Assembly (NCBI GenBank): GCA_013054445.1
Contig: JAAMPI010000993.1
Span: forward strand, 1 to 21,485
DNA length: 21,485 bases
Direction of reading: 5' to 3'
Origin: Cudoniella acicularis
Taxonomy: Eukaryota > Ascomycota > Leotiomycetes > Helotiales > Helotiaceae
The notes beneath the pieces are model-generated. The model saw only the letters and a program-made list of their open reading frames with translations. It searched no databases and was not told the DNA's origin. Of the stretch, positions 10,195 through 20,094 are shown piece after piece. Made by a program: the position numbers and the translations under genes. Positions within the stretch are counted from its first letter, which is position 1. Each line of letters begins with the position of its first letter.

Positions 10195-10823
10195 CGGCTC
10201 CTGACTACTCCCTACGTCACAGATAGCGAAGATAAGGCGTAATCACCGCTACTAAGCCCAAAGAGGCATAGTATGAAACCAGAGGCCTGCTAACCATCTC
10301 ACAGAATACTCTATTTACTATAAGAATTATAATAATAAATATTATATTTATAAAGAGATAATAAATACTATAGAGCTCTTATTACTTAAGACTAAGATAT
10401 TAATATCTTATAGCTTAGTTTAGCTATTTAGAAGTTGTTTAGGTATTAGTTAAGTACAAAGTAAACATTAATATAAGAACTATTAATATAAGAACGATGT
10501 TTAGAACTTCCCTAATTACGTAGGCAAGGGTCTAAAATCATTAAGATGTTATTGCCTATCTTATAAGCAGAGGTGAACCTTAGAATTCACAACCGAACAG
10601 AGCGAGGAGCTTGGGAGCCTAGACAAAGAACGGCGGAGGACGAGCGAATTTTAGAGAATGGTAGTCTTAACAAGTCCTGATTCATCTGCCTACTCTTCCA
10701 TCTGGGACCGCTTCTAGGCATCTTGATTCACGCCCGCACTTGCTAACATCTCATGACTTAGGAAAGTAGGTCCTTGGGAATTTCTTTCAATTTAGGGTTA
10801 ATAGTGAGGAGTGACAGTGAACC
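10195..10823. other. Intergenic region with an AT-rich island
   Basis: No gene is seen. Positions 10310-10500 are strongly AT-rich with RIP-like TpA content and contain a short direct repeat of ATTAATATAAGAAC near 10468 and 10483. Base composition normalises after 10560. The last part probably holds the 3' untranslated region of the HNH-family gene. The AT-rich island may be the remains of another transposon, but no protein similarity could be read. Confidence 0.45.
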
Positions 10824-12221
10824 TCAGGGCAACCCACACTCCCTTTCCTCATGTCCCAGGAATTTATACAGCCTCAGTGCATCTGCAGGGTTCATCACCT
10901 GGTCATTATTCCGAATGCGACGAGCCCATGCTACTTCCTCCAACCATGCCTTGTCCGGATCTGAACGCAATCGCTCTTTTCCCAGCCAAGTATCCCTCAA
11001 TACGTCAATGTCTTCAGTGGCTTTTGGTGTGGCGATTTCTTCTGATGCCTCGGTACCATAGCTAGCGCCATAAGCAATTTCTTCTGTAAGATCATCCTGT
11101 TTCTGCCGCTTGTGATATTGTTTGCTTTCATCTGTGTCACCTTCGACCTCAACATCAGATCTTCTCCTCAATATTTTCGTGGGACTTTGACTCCGCGATT
11201 TGGGTCCTGAGATCAACTTCCTGCAATCGGCAGCACCAAAGGTTCGTGGGCACCCAGGCTTGGTGGATATCGTTATCCCGATCAATGTCCGCTCCACGCC
11301 GGCCTTGAGAAAGCCGGCCAACAGAGTAAATATTGACCAGGCAAACCGAGCAAACAGGAACGCTATATCAACGTCAAGAATCGGTTTTAAACGCACATTG
11401 TGATGAAGAATTCCTAGTTCTCGTGAGGCAATAAGCAAATGAGTGACGATAGGTATCTCCTCTTCACCGTTCCTTTGCTTTGGCGCGAAAATGAACTTGT
11501 GAGCATCAAAATGGGTGTGGAGATCTTGACGCAATAGTAAGGCGTTCGCAGTGTCTTCTATTGGCCCTGTCGCGACGAGCAGAGGGTTCAAATTGTATCG
11601 CGACATGCCATTGCGCTGGAACCACACCTCCTCACTCCTTGGACATAAATGCGCTGCTTGTGTACCTTCCTCAAAGCCACTCATTCGACATGATTGGTCT
11701 CTGCTAAATACTGCTGCGCTAAGAGATGATGGTGCTGCGAATCTGGTTTGTGCAGAGGGTATGTGGTTTTGATTTGTTTGCCAGCAAGGATGGGGGTTTT
11801 CGTGGGGAAATGACCATTCTTTGAAGGTTGGGACAATGGCATATGTGGTTTTGAGTGAGGATTCGGGAAGGTAGAAGTAGTAGTTGCGTTCGCAGAGAAT
11901 ATCCCCATATGTGAGAGGGGAAGCTGCTCCGTCAATTGTCGTAGTAAACCAGCCATTCCACCGATTGCCACTAATCACACCACAAGCGGCGTGCGCAACA
12001 CCGTATTCAATACCCCCAGCTGGACTGTCCGGCGCAAAGAGAGTAAGGAGCACATTGCTCGAGTCGGGATAATGGGGATGTCGGAAGCGGATTTGATGAT
12101 GCGGGTTCATAGAGATCGAGGGAGGTTGTAATGCGGCGGGCGGGGGCGGAAAAGTGGCGGGATCGCGAGCCTCTGGACGAATTTCGATGACATGGTCTTG
12201 GTTGTTACGAGAGGCGTCCAT
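10824..12221 (-). CDS. HNH_2-type nuclease domain protein
   Basis: An uninterrupted frame of 465 residues from ATG 12221. Residues about 45-120 form the N-terminal domain shared with the truncated copy at 9621-10019. Residues 178-300 match the fungal HNH_2 (PF13391-like) pattern: C178, AHLCPR (190-195), a Trp/Phe pair after it, DTANALLLRQDLHTHFD (223-239), and FIFAPK (243-248). HNxRL (274-278) and LFARFAW (289-295) follow. The histidines and Asn of the middle block are the probable metal-binding and catalytic residues. Family function is poorly known: nuclease activity is inferred, and many fungal members are uncharacterised. The C-terminal third (330-465) is charged and low in structure, with basic clusters LRRR (351-354) and KRQKQ (371-375) that could direct it to the nucleus. 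No intron is needed. It is divergent from the kinase-like pseudogene, whose similarity starts within about 200 bp of this ATG. Confidence 0.82.
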   Translation of the reverse strand: MDASRNNQDHVIEIRPEARDPATFPPPPAALQPPSISMNPHHQIRFRHPHYPDSSNVLLTLFAPDSPAGGIEYGVAHAACGVISGNRWNGWFTTTIDGAASPLTYGDILCERNYYFYLPESSLKTTYAIVPTFKEWSFPHENPHPCWQTNQNHIPSAQTRFAAPSSLSAAVFSRDQSCRMSGFEEGTQAAHLCPRSEEVWFQRNGMSRYNLNPLLVATGPIEDTANALLLRQDLHTHFDAHKFIFAPKQRNGEEEIPIVTHLLIASRELGILHHNVRLKPILDVDIAFLFARFAWSIFTLLAGFLKAGVERTLIGITISTKPGCPRTFGAADCRKLISGPKSRSQSPTKILRRRSDVEVEGDTDESKQYHKRQKQDDLTEEIAYGASYGTEASEEIATPKATEDIDVLRDTWLGKERLRSDPDKAWLEEVAWARRIRNNDQVMNPADALRLYKFLGHEERECGLP

Positions 12222-12223
12222 TT

Positions 12224-13625
12224 GATTGTGGTGATACTATTGATGAAGGGCAAGAAGGCGTGCGAGAATCAATTAAAAAAGACGTTTGGCTCAGCCTTGC
12301 TACGGGGAACCGCGTACAGGGGTGTCACGAACGGACATCAGATCTTGGCACTAGCCTCGAGTTTCTCGCGGAGCCTTCATCTCCTTTGGAGCTATTGGAT
12401 AGGTGCATAAAATTGACGATCGCGTTGTCCTTAAAACTCCGCGCAAAAGTTGGCTGCGAGAAATTTGCCCATGAAATTGCAATCTATGATAGATATCCTT
12501 GAATCGTGTCATCCTCGAAGCTTCCTATGGGTCCCAGACGGCAATTTCATCGCTTTCTGTAGCGGTGGTACTTTAGATCAGCGTCTGCAGAGACATCAAA
12601 TTCGGAACCAGGAACCGCACCGGGGAAGACTTATTGGGATCAAGGGAAAGGAGCCTCAACCTCGTTGAGCAATGATTATGGAACTTTCCAATGCAGCTGC
12701 ATGGCTTGAATCTTTTGGCTATGTTCATACCGATATTCGACCAGCAAATCTACTTCTCAATATGCACGACTATCTTAAACTCACGGATTTCGATTGTATG
12801 GAGAAGATAGGCACTCGCGCACTTGGTAGTGCTCCTCCATGGGCTCACTCTATGGTTCTGAGGCGGAACCGAGTCTGTATCGTTTAGGTACAACGGAGCT
12901 CGGATTGAGCAAGTTCTATAGGATTAGTATTGTATCTAATGACTCGTGGTCATGAGCCATACGACGACGGAAATTTCGGCCCTCAAGATGACCCTGCTGT
13001 TGTAAAACTTTTGAGGCTTATGGAGTTCCCGTCTTTGGGAGAAGGGAATTTGGATGAGATTATAGAAAAGTGTTGGAAAGGCGGATACGCGTTCTTGAAG
13101 GACCTGGCTGATGAAACCAAACTCTTATACGGAGCTAATAATTCATCTCGAGCCATTCTTTTCCAGGACGAATATTGTGGAAAGGTTCGAGAAGATTGTC
13201 AGCAGTTGATAACGGACGGGTTACTTGTCAGGATCAATTGAGAGAATCTATCAATGTTAGATGACTGTACATTATATCGTCGGAAGTGGGCATTTCCTCC
13301 AAGCCGTAGGCACACTGAGCTTGAGGCACGCAAATCGAAAGGCGAGCATTTTTGCTTTGGAGGAGGCCCCTGCGCGGCCTATATCATCTTCTCGGCCGCT
13401 AATTAAGGAGAGCTGGAGTGGAAGAAAAGCACGCGTAGTCCCGCTTTATCACTCGCATTCGACCGCAAGAAAGTAGTTGAAGGTTTTTGGGGCGAAGGCG
13501 TGACTCTCCACTATAAGCGGGGCACTTCTCATGTGGAACCTGATGGCAGACATTATTCATACGAGGAAATCCTGACAAGATGAAATTCAGGAGGTGAGGT
13601 GCTTTATGCAGCAACGAGCGCGTAG
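12224..13625 (+). pseudogene. Kinase-like protein with long C-terminal extension, multiply broken
   Basis: Pieces of a fungal kinase-like protein run in order through all three plus frames. These are KIDDRVVLKTPRKSW (from about 12409; VLK gives the ATP-site lysine), KFAHEIAIYDR, HPRSFLWVPDGN, and AAWLESFGYVHTDIRPANLL (about 12696-12755). KLTDFDC, GSAPPWA, LVLYLMTRGHEPY (from about 12924) and a final helical lobe to VRIN follow. The catalytic loop HTDIRPAN keeps the Asp and Asn but has Arg for the usual Lys, and DFDC stands where DFG is expected, so the ancestor was already atypical. Lesions are frame changes near 12405, 12455, 12490, 12842 and 12920, and stops at 12666 and 13239. The same frame then continues through RRKWAFPPSRRHTELEARK, HFCFGGG, a TAA at 13404, LAFDRKKVVEGFWGEGVTL and HYSYEEILTR. 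A TGA at 13581 comes before a last stop at 13623. The start is not identifiable. The extension was not recognised. Confidence 0.75.
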
Positions 13626-14021
13626 CTCGTTGTATCATTTAAAATAAAATATGGCTTTCTACATCTTCGCAAACAGCTTTAAAACCTAGTAAGTAGTCTC
13701 CGATGCTCACGTGATGATGCTTCGCACGTGATGTCTCACTGCGAAGTTTTCTTGAACAAGAACCTGAAAAGGTCGAGTTTAGTCTTCGCACAGCTTACTC
13801 CGTATAGGGTGATTCCAAAGTCATTTTCCCAAGAGGAGATTCCATTCCCGACTCCTCCTGTTCGTAAAAATGGGTTGGTATGCCTCTTCTATTTTTACAC
13901 TCTCTCTGAGGTCAGTGGCTGTGGATGGGAAGACCGGATGATCTTTGCTTGGATAGTGGGTAAATACACCGGCGGATGAGATAAGATCATGACTTCGATG
14001 AAGCATTGCCGCGCTATAAAG
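13626..14021. other. Intergenic stretch left of the MITE
   Basis: No gene is supported; the short open frames here lack any recognisable domain. Two CACGTGATG words occur 21 bases apart near 13708 and 13725, an E-box-like core that could bind bHLH factors, but no adjacent intact gene is obviously served by them. Confidence 0.4.
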
Positions 14022-14438
14022 TACTCTCCTCCCCTCGGTTCATTAGCTATTTTGCCACTTTATCACCACGCCTAAGCACTCCACTTATAATTCCACTATA
14101 CCTTTCTTCACCTCTATAGCCAGTACTATATATAGAAGGCATGTTTTATTTAATTTCAGGGCTCGCGTAACGCTACGAAAAGTAGGGAGGAAGGAAGAGG
14201 GCCCTCTACTAAGTAACCTTATCGAAGGAAAAGGATTTATCAAAATCTAAAGTATGCGCTTATAGTGTGTAAATATTTGTGGGAATAACTTCAATTATGT
14301 TAGTTTTACCTTTCTGGGCGATTCCGGGTGATTCCGGACAATAATTAGGTGCCTGGTGGAAAGAGAAGTGGGGTGTTGGACGGTATCGCAATAGTGGCAA
14401 TAAAGTGGCAAAATAGCAGTGAACCAGGGGGGATAGTA
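14022..14438. mobile_element. MITE-like non-autonomous DNA transposon with TIRs and TA target duplication
   Basis: The ends are imperfect terminal inverted repeats of about 40 bp. They contain a perfect 18-base match: GCTATTTTGCCACTTTAT at 14046-14063 and its reverse complement at 14400-14417. Outside that block the ends also agree: the left reads CTCTCCTCCCCTCGGTTCAT from 14024, and the right (reverse-complemented from 14436) reads CTATCCCCCCTGGTTCACT. A TA dinucleotide flanks each side (14022-14023 and 14437-14438), as expected for the Tc1/mariner superfamily. The 413-bp body has no transposase frame, so movement would need a transposase supplied elsewhere. The mariner relic at 9165-9650 has no visible terminal repeats to compare, so a link cannot be claimed. 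Confidence 0.8.
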
Positions 14439-15784
14439 CATGTAATGATGCAGAGTGAGTTGTTTCTGGATTGCCCGGAGCCCCTCTCGGGGTCGATCCG
14501 TATGGTCGGGTGAGCAGATTCCAAAGGCTGGACGGCGATCATATAGCTACATAATGTATTCTCGATTGGATTGATATTGCCTCTATGGAGCGATGGAAGC
14601 TGGCTCTTCGAGGCAGGTGAGCATCGACCACTGAAGCGAATTCGCTGCAAGAAAGACGCGAAGTCCGACTCTTCGACGGCAATCGTCTGTTCTAGGCGTT
14701 CAGCTGATTCTGGTGGATGCGGGCAGGAGCTGTGTGACCAGAATTTCTTATTGGCCTCCTGGAGTGTCAATTGTACGGCAAACCACCGTCATTGGAGGCA
14801 CGAAGGGCGCAAAGGGCGGTATCTGTGCCTCCGCCTAGCTCTCGCCATCGGCATTGGTCCCCCTTTCTCGATGGTGCAGCTTTGTAAAGATGTCAGCCTG
14901 CGAGGCAGATGCCTCGAACATCATTGTCCTTTGGTTGCTGTGAGGCTACCACTGGAACGTGACATTATTCAGGCCTCCGCAGATGAGGAGTGACCTGTCG
15001 AGCTGCTATGGTTCACTTCTTATGCCATTTCTGGCCAGAAGCTTGCGGAGCATAAACCTTGCTCGTGTATTAATCGCGCAATGAGGCAAGTAATTGGCCG
15101 TCGAGTTCCAAGACTCCATGAAACAACGTCCTCTACTGGGAAGAGGTCCGCATTTACAATCATGCGTTGGGGGCAAAGAAGCAGAGAAACCTACAGTGCA
15201 CAGTGTACAGCACTCCAGAGGGTTGGATGGGGCAAACATCCTGACCAGTTGTATGACTTGTCTTGCGAGCTTCAGTGCGACTGCTTGGAGGCTGGAGCTG
15301 CATTATTGAGGGCAGTGTTGGCATCGAAAGGCGTGGTTTGGACGTTGGGCAACTTGGGCAGCTTCGGTAACGAGGCTGAAGCTTTTAAGGCCGCAACACT
15401 CAGAACAGTGTCGGACGCGGTGGAAAGGGGGAGTGGAGTCTGCGGTGAAGCCGCTCTGGACCTTGCCACGGCGGTGGTCGGCAATCCGCGGTTTGCGGCG
15501 TCTGGAAGTCTGAGAGTCGGGGATCTGGGAGACTGGGAGCCCTCAAGTCTGGTGCGCTTTGCCCCTCTTTCAGGCCTCTTTCAGGCTTTTGGTCCTTTGA
15601 ATCAGGCTCTGCCAGCCTGTCCGGGGCCCAGAACCCAGAGCCCGCCAGAACTTCCCAGCAGCCTGCAACTGCAATACCGAGGATTCCGAGGGAAAATCCC
15701 CAACTTCACAAAAGGCGGTGCAATAGAGCAATGCGAACCAGCTCCGGTCTTGGCATGACGGCGGACAGTGAGAGAGTGGGAGGC
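14439..15784. other. Long stretch with no convincing gene
   Basis: Base composition is ordinary (GC near 50-55%) and several overlapping open frames exist on both strands. The longest is a 225-codon plus frame at 15081-15758. None shows a domain, signal peptide or coherent composition, and they overlap antisense frames of similar quality. A non-coding transcript or a fast-evolving small gene cannot be excluded. The right part is probably far-upstream sequence of the CK1 gene. Confidence 0.35.
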
Positions 15785-15823
15785 GCTGGCAGGCTGGCAG
15801 GCTGGAAGGCTGGCAGGCTGGCA
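15785..15823 (+). repeat. 8-bp tandem repeat (GCTGGCAG)n
   Basis: Five successive copies of GCTGGCAG-type units, one with an A substitution, lie about 1 kb upstream of the CK1 start codon. It is a simple minisatellite and likely length-variable. Confidence 0.85.
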
Positions 15824-15989
15824 CGCGGATTGAAGGGCTCGGGATCGGGCGAGATGAGAGGAGACACGCTTCATTGCGTGATAAAAGGCTACGTGCTCTG
15901 CGTGTTTCCGCCAAAGAAGGGAATCCCATCTTTATTTATGCGGACCAGACAAAGCCATTCACGCCGCGAGTACTGGAAGTAACCAGGTA

Positions 15990-16009
15990 CCCTCACCCTC
16001 ACCCTCACC
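15990..16009 (+). repeat. Short CCCTCA hexamer repeat
   Basis: Three full copies of CCCTCA plus two bases. It is a simple repeat in the CK1 upstream region. It resembles but does not match the telomeric TTAGGG/CCCTAA unit. Confidence 0.85.
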
Positions 16010-16111
16010 TTTAAAGCGCACGTTAGGAAGTTCGTACCGTCCCCATGGTCTCAGGTGCTCAACTGCAATTCAATATTCTATTTTTGCTGGTGATCTGATC
16101 TCCCGCACTCC

Positions 16112-16142
16112 CTGCGCTGCGCTGCGCTGTGCTGTGCTGTGC
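16112..16142 (+). repeat. Pentanucleotide repeat CTGCG/CTGTG
   Basis: Three units of CTGCG followed by three of CTGTG, about 700 bp upstream of the CK1 start codon. The change from one unit type to the other in a block suggests a transition in one unit followed by expansion. Confidence 0.85.
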
Positions 16143-16830
16143 CTTCTCTGCCTGCCTGTCCCACCTGCAATTCCAACACCGCCCGGGCCTTTAATTCCGA
16201 GAGAGGAAAGGCGCTCCCAGCACGGCGCTAAGCCCAAGCGAGAAGCCTCTTGCAAAGCAATCGCTAGACCTTCGACTTCCTCAGTCAAGGACTCTCCCCA
16301 CTACATACCCCCGACAACAACGTCTACAACGCGTGCCCACCGGTCTTTGGAGCCTCATCTCTTGAGGATTCGTCGACCTATCTGTCCAGCGTCCTCTCTC
16401 AAGACCATCACCACCGCCTGCCTCGTTGACGCAGTGTCCGAACACATCTCCGCACAGCACTCATCTTTGCCCAGTCTCGCCCTTGAAAGCAGCAGATTAG
16501 GTACGTACCGATGCATCCCAGTCCTCCAACGGCAACAGCCTCTCTTGAGAACATCAAGAAAGCTTGCAATCACCTTTGCACTCTGGCAGCCAATACTGCA
16601 ATTCACCTCGTGGCCCCGCTTACGACACGAGATCCTTCCATTTTCACCACACCGCTTCGTGTTGCTCAGCCTGAACTCCTGTGACTGACACAACTTCATC
16701 TATCTAGTACCTGCCCTTTCAACTCTACAACACGCGATCTACTCTGTCGATCGACCAACATCACAAACCTCAACCTCGACGACTCGTGTATCGGACGCTC
16801 GATACCCAGAGTCCATAGTCCAACCTCAAG
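16143..16830 (+). promoter_or_regulatory. Promoter and probable long 5' leader of CK1
   Basis: This region is C- and CT-rich, with many CAACA and CATC words, as is common in leaders of highly expressed filamentous fungal genes. The sequence before the start codon is CCTCAAG-ATG. No clear TATA box was found and the transcription start cannot be fixed. Open frames across this region begin without ATG and are not credible genes. Confidence 0.45.
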
Positions 16831-18498
16831 ATGACTACTATGGTGAATCCACCCGCTTCCAAGTCGAAATCCAATCCTCTGGTTTATACTCCCTTTCTTC
16901 AGCCTTCCACGAGCACCTTCTTGTTACCTTCTCATATGCTGCTTTCACCTCCGTCGGATTTCAAGTGGCAGTCTGATATTCACTCCTCATGACAATCTGC
17001 AGCCTTACCCCAGTATCCCACCTTCCTGTTTTAGCCTCCACATCATCACACGTATTTCGTATTAGTAACAGCATACTGACCATTTCATTTAGGATCTTCG
17101 CGTTGGTAATAAATACCGCATCGGCCGAAAGATTGGCAGTGGAAGTTTCGGAGATATTTACCTCGGAACCAACATTATCTCAGGAGAGGAGATTGCTATT
17201 AAGCTTGAGAGTGTCAAGGCCAAGCATCCACAACTCGAGTATGAAGCCCGTGTTTACAAGTCCCTTGCCGGTGGCGTGGGCATCCCATTTGTCCGCTGGT
17301 TCGGCACCGAGTGTGACTACAATGCTATGGTTCTTGACCTCCTTGGACCCAGTTTGGAGGATTTGTTCAACTTCTGCAACCGAAAATTCTCCCTGAAGAC
17401 CGTTCTTCTCCTGGCCGATCAGCTCATCTCCCGTATTGAGTATATCCACGCCAAATCCTTCATCCATCGTGATATCAAGCCTGACAACTTCCTTATGGGC
17501 ATTGGCAAGCGTGGTAACCAGGTTAACGTCATTGATTTCGGTTTGGCCAAGAAGTACCGTGACCCAAAGACTCACTTCCACATCCCTTACCGTGAGAACA
17601 AGAATTTGACCGGTACCGCTCGTTATGCCTCTATTAACACTCATTTGGGTGTCGGTATGTTATTCTACCTAATAATCATCTTGCCATTGCTAACAATATT
17701 ATAGAGCAATCTCGCCGTGATGACATGGAGTCCCTCGGATACGTTATGCTCTACTTCTGCCGTGGCTCCCTTCCATGGCAAGGCCTCAAGGCTGCTACCA
17801 AGAAGCAGAAGTATGACCGTATCATGGAGAAGAAGATGACCACCCCAACTGAGGTCCTTTGCCGTGGCTTCCCCAACGAGTTTGCCATCTACCTGAACTA
17901 CACCCGCTCGCTCCGCTTCGATGACAAGCCCGACTACTCGTATCTCCGAAAGATCTTCCGTGATCTGTTCGTCCGTGAGGGCTTCCAATACGACTACGTC
18001 TTCGATTGGACTGTCTACAAGTACCAAAAGAACGCTCAAGCCATTGCTCAAGCTGCTGGCCAACAGCCCGCTCAGGATGATGACGACAAGCCACGCACCC
18101 GCACTAACGCTGCAACTGCTGGCGGCCCAACTCCACAACATGCTTCCAGTGCTTCCAAGCCTGGTGCGATCTCCGGCTCCCGCCGCAAGGTCATTGAACG
18201 TGGTGCCAGCGGTGCCGGTGTCGACACCCCCGATACCAACAGAGCTGTGGGAGGAAGTGATAGGATGTGAGTGTCTCGCTAGCTCCGGTTCCTTGTAAGG
18301 GAATTTTTCCTCTTCGCGTTTAGTGTGCTTCGATGACGCTGGCCGCGAGGAGAACAGTATGCTGACTGGATGGCTGACGCTTTAGTCTCCGAAAATAGGC
18401 TGCGCTCTGCCTCGAAAGGTGCAGCAAATGGTAATGGATATACTTCTGGCTCTTACCGACCGAAGCGTGAAGATCAGACCGGACAGCAATGGTATTGA
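16831..18498 (+). CDS. HRR25: Casein kinase 1 delta/epsilon-type serine/threonine kinase
   Basis: Four exons: 16831-16842, 17093-17654, 17705-18266 and 18399-18498, giving 411 residues. Introns are GT-AG (250, 50 and 132 bases), with branch-like CTGAC or CTAAC near each acceptor. Exon 1 encodes only MTTM; exon 2 resumes at [20 protein letters not shown]. Kinase landmarks follow: [30 protein letters not shown], and the CK1 signature around [19 protein letters not shown] and [13 protein letters not shown]. The catalytic domain is complete, and the tail is Gln-, Ala- and Ser-rich and variable. The protein closely resembles the Hrr25/Hhp1 group (fungal CK-1a, CkiA). That group acts in DNA-damage response, vesicle traffic, cell division and, in Neurospora, clock-protein phosphorylation; these roles are family knowledge. 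Exon 4 encodes [20 protein letters not shown] onward to a TGA at 18496. If intron 3 is retained, translation ends at the TGA of 18268 right after the same Met. Confidence 0.95.
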
Positions 18499-20094
18499 TT
18501 TTTTTTTCCTTTGGACGACTCTCCTTGACCGATCTCGACATTCGATATTCGACTCGCGGCAGTTTCGTCTGGCTTGATCTCAACCCCTTCGCTGACCATA
18601 CCTGAACGTCTCGTGGACGATTTACTCGGTACTGGCTCGATCATATCAAAAACTCATCTCTTTATGGATTGCTTTCTTTCCTTACGACTCTTCGATTTTG
18701 GATTCTCACATGGCTCGAGCAGCTTCGACCTTGGCATGACTACTCACACTCAGGTGAGCATTGTCAGCAAGGTCGAAGTCATCGAACGGCACGCCGATGT
18801 CATGACATCCAATTTCAGAGCTATAATGTAACACTTACGGCATGTCACTCGGAAGCATCGCAATGATTGACAACACCCGACATCGCTAGTTACATTTGGT
18901 CACGAAGCAATCAGAAGCAAGGTCATTGAAGCTCGCTTGCAGTTTGACGTTCGTCTTATCGTCCGTCATCCCTAGCATTCAGAGCAGACCCTCTGTTTCT
19001 TGAGATACATGTTTTGCTGTGCACGATTTCCTTATTTTCCTTGTTTCCTTGCATGTTTGATTTCGAATCTGTGGAGGAGGGGACGTCCGGGGGTGATAAT
19101 ACGGGGAGTCTCAGAAGGGAGGATGAAAAGGATGATCAGCACTGGACAGCAATGTTCGAGCTCGCTTTTGCGGTTACTTTTACATGGCACGGCATGTCTG
19201 TATCCAAACTTCTGGGTGTTAAATATGGGAATCGCGGCTCGTGGGGAGGTTTTTCGTCTGCTTGTTTCTTTGCATGGCTTTTTCCTTCACGCTGCGTAGT
19301 GGTGGAGTGGTGAGCTCTAGGGGGGTTGGGGCTGTGGGGTCCACACGCGCGCCTGTGTCATTAACGGTTGCTTATCGAAGGAGTGGGCCTCTTGCTCTCG
19401 CACTTCGCACACTCCGCTCTATTTCATGATAGCGAATTGATCATGGCAACCAAATTATTCATGAACTTAGTGACTTGAGTGCCCATTGAAACTTGTAAAA
19501 TGTTAATGGGCTGCCCGGCAAGTGCTGCGTAGAAAAGCTTGTGTCTTTATTCTATGTGACCTTAAGCCATCTGCAAAGGAATAAACTCTAAAGGGGATGT
19601 GAAGCTTTGATAGCATCGGATGATCTCGCTTACTTCATTTTCCTCTAGAAATTTATCGAGCCACTGCCCATGATCAGGGAAATACAGTGGGGTCCAACTC
19701 GCGATCCTCTCGCATTTCGAGATCACTCAACACATGAGAGACAAACGAATATCCACTGTAAATTTGCAATCCCTGAAATCCCTTTTCTATTTGTCAGTTT
19801 CACACGAATAGAAGGGACTACAGACTCGTTCGGGATTTCTAAGAGATATCAGTGATCTTTCGTAGTACGAAGTATCCTAAATTAGAAAATTTTGTAGTAA
19901 TTATAGAATCGGCTTTTAATTAGTCTATTATGAGTGTTTTATCTAATTGCTTGTCTGCAGAGCTTCCTCTAGAGTCATGGCTATAAAAACAAGGCTTGAA
20001 GGCCATTCTTTTGCACTTTCACCTTCAGTCAGCAAAGCGGCTTCGCGAGGCCTCCTGGCTACGCATTTCCTATTCCAAGCAACCCCGTTCGTTG
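18499..20094. other. CK1 3' region and long intergenic stretch
   Basis: The sequence starts with a T-run (18499-18510), probably within the CK1 3' untranslated region. No open frame here has a domain or a fungal codon pattern, and the longest frames are about 100 codons and mutually overlapping. A TATAAAA word at about 19982 faces right towards DNA with no plus-strand gene. Positions 19860-19950 are AT-rich. A non-coding RNA is possible but nothing specific supports it. Confidence 0.4.

Noticed and set aside
12886..12920. Possible intron (GTACAACGG...CTATAG) in the kinase-like pseudogene
   Set aside because: It would be about 34 bases, shorter than usual fungal introns, and the other frame breaks and stops show the gene is dead anyway.
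13728..13979. 83-codon frame between the kinase pseudogene and the MITE
   Set aside because: It has no domain, and an antisense frame of similar size covers the same bases.
14345..14770. 141-codon minus-strand open frame
   Set aside because: It starts with TTG, and its C-terminal part is translation of the MITE's right terminal repeat, so it is chance coding.
15081..15758. 225-codon plus-strand open frame
   Set aside because: It begins with ATG, but no domain, periodicity or believable composition is seen. Antisense frames of similar quality overlap it, and the region is GC-moderate and repeat-bearing.
15990..16009. Possible telomere-like repeat
   Set aside because: The unit is CCCTCA, not CCCTAA, and has only three copies; it is an ordinary simple repeat.
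16134..16688. 184-codon plus-strand frame before CK1
   Set aside because: It has no ATG start and is low-complexity Ser/Pro/Leu from C-rich leader sequence; better read as the CK1 5' region.
17180..18141. Long minus-strand frames opposite CK1
   Set aside because: They are mirror frames caused by the codon bias of the conserved CK1 exons.
19000..19313. Two overlapping frames of about 99 codons downstream of CK1
   Set aside because: They overlap each other in different frames, contain no known motif, and have Cys/Phe-rich random-like composition.
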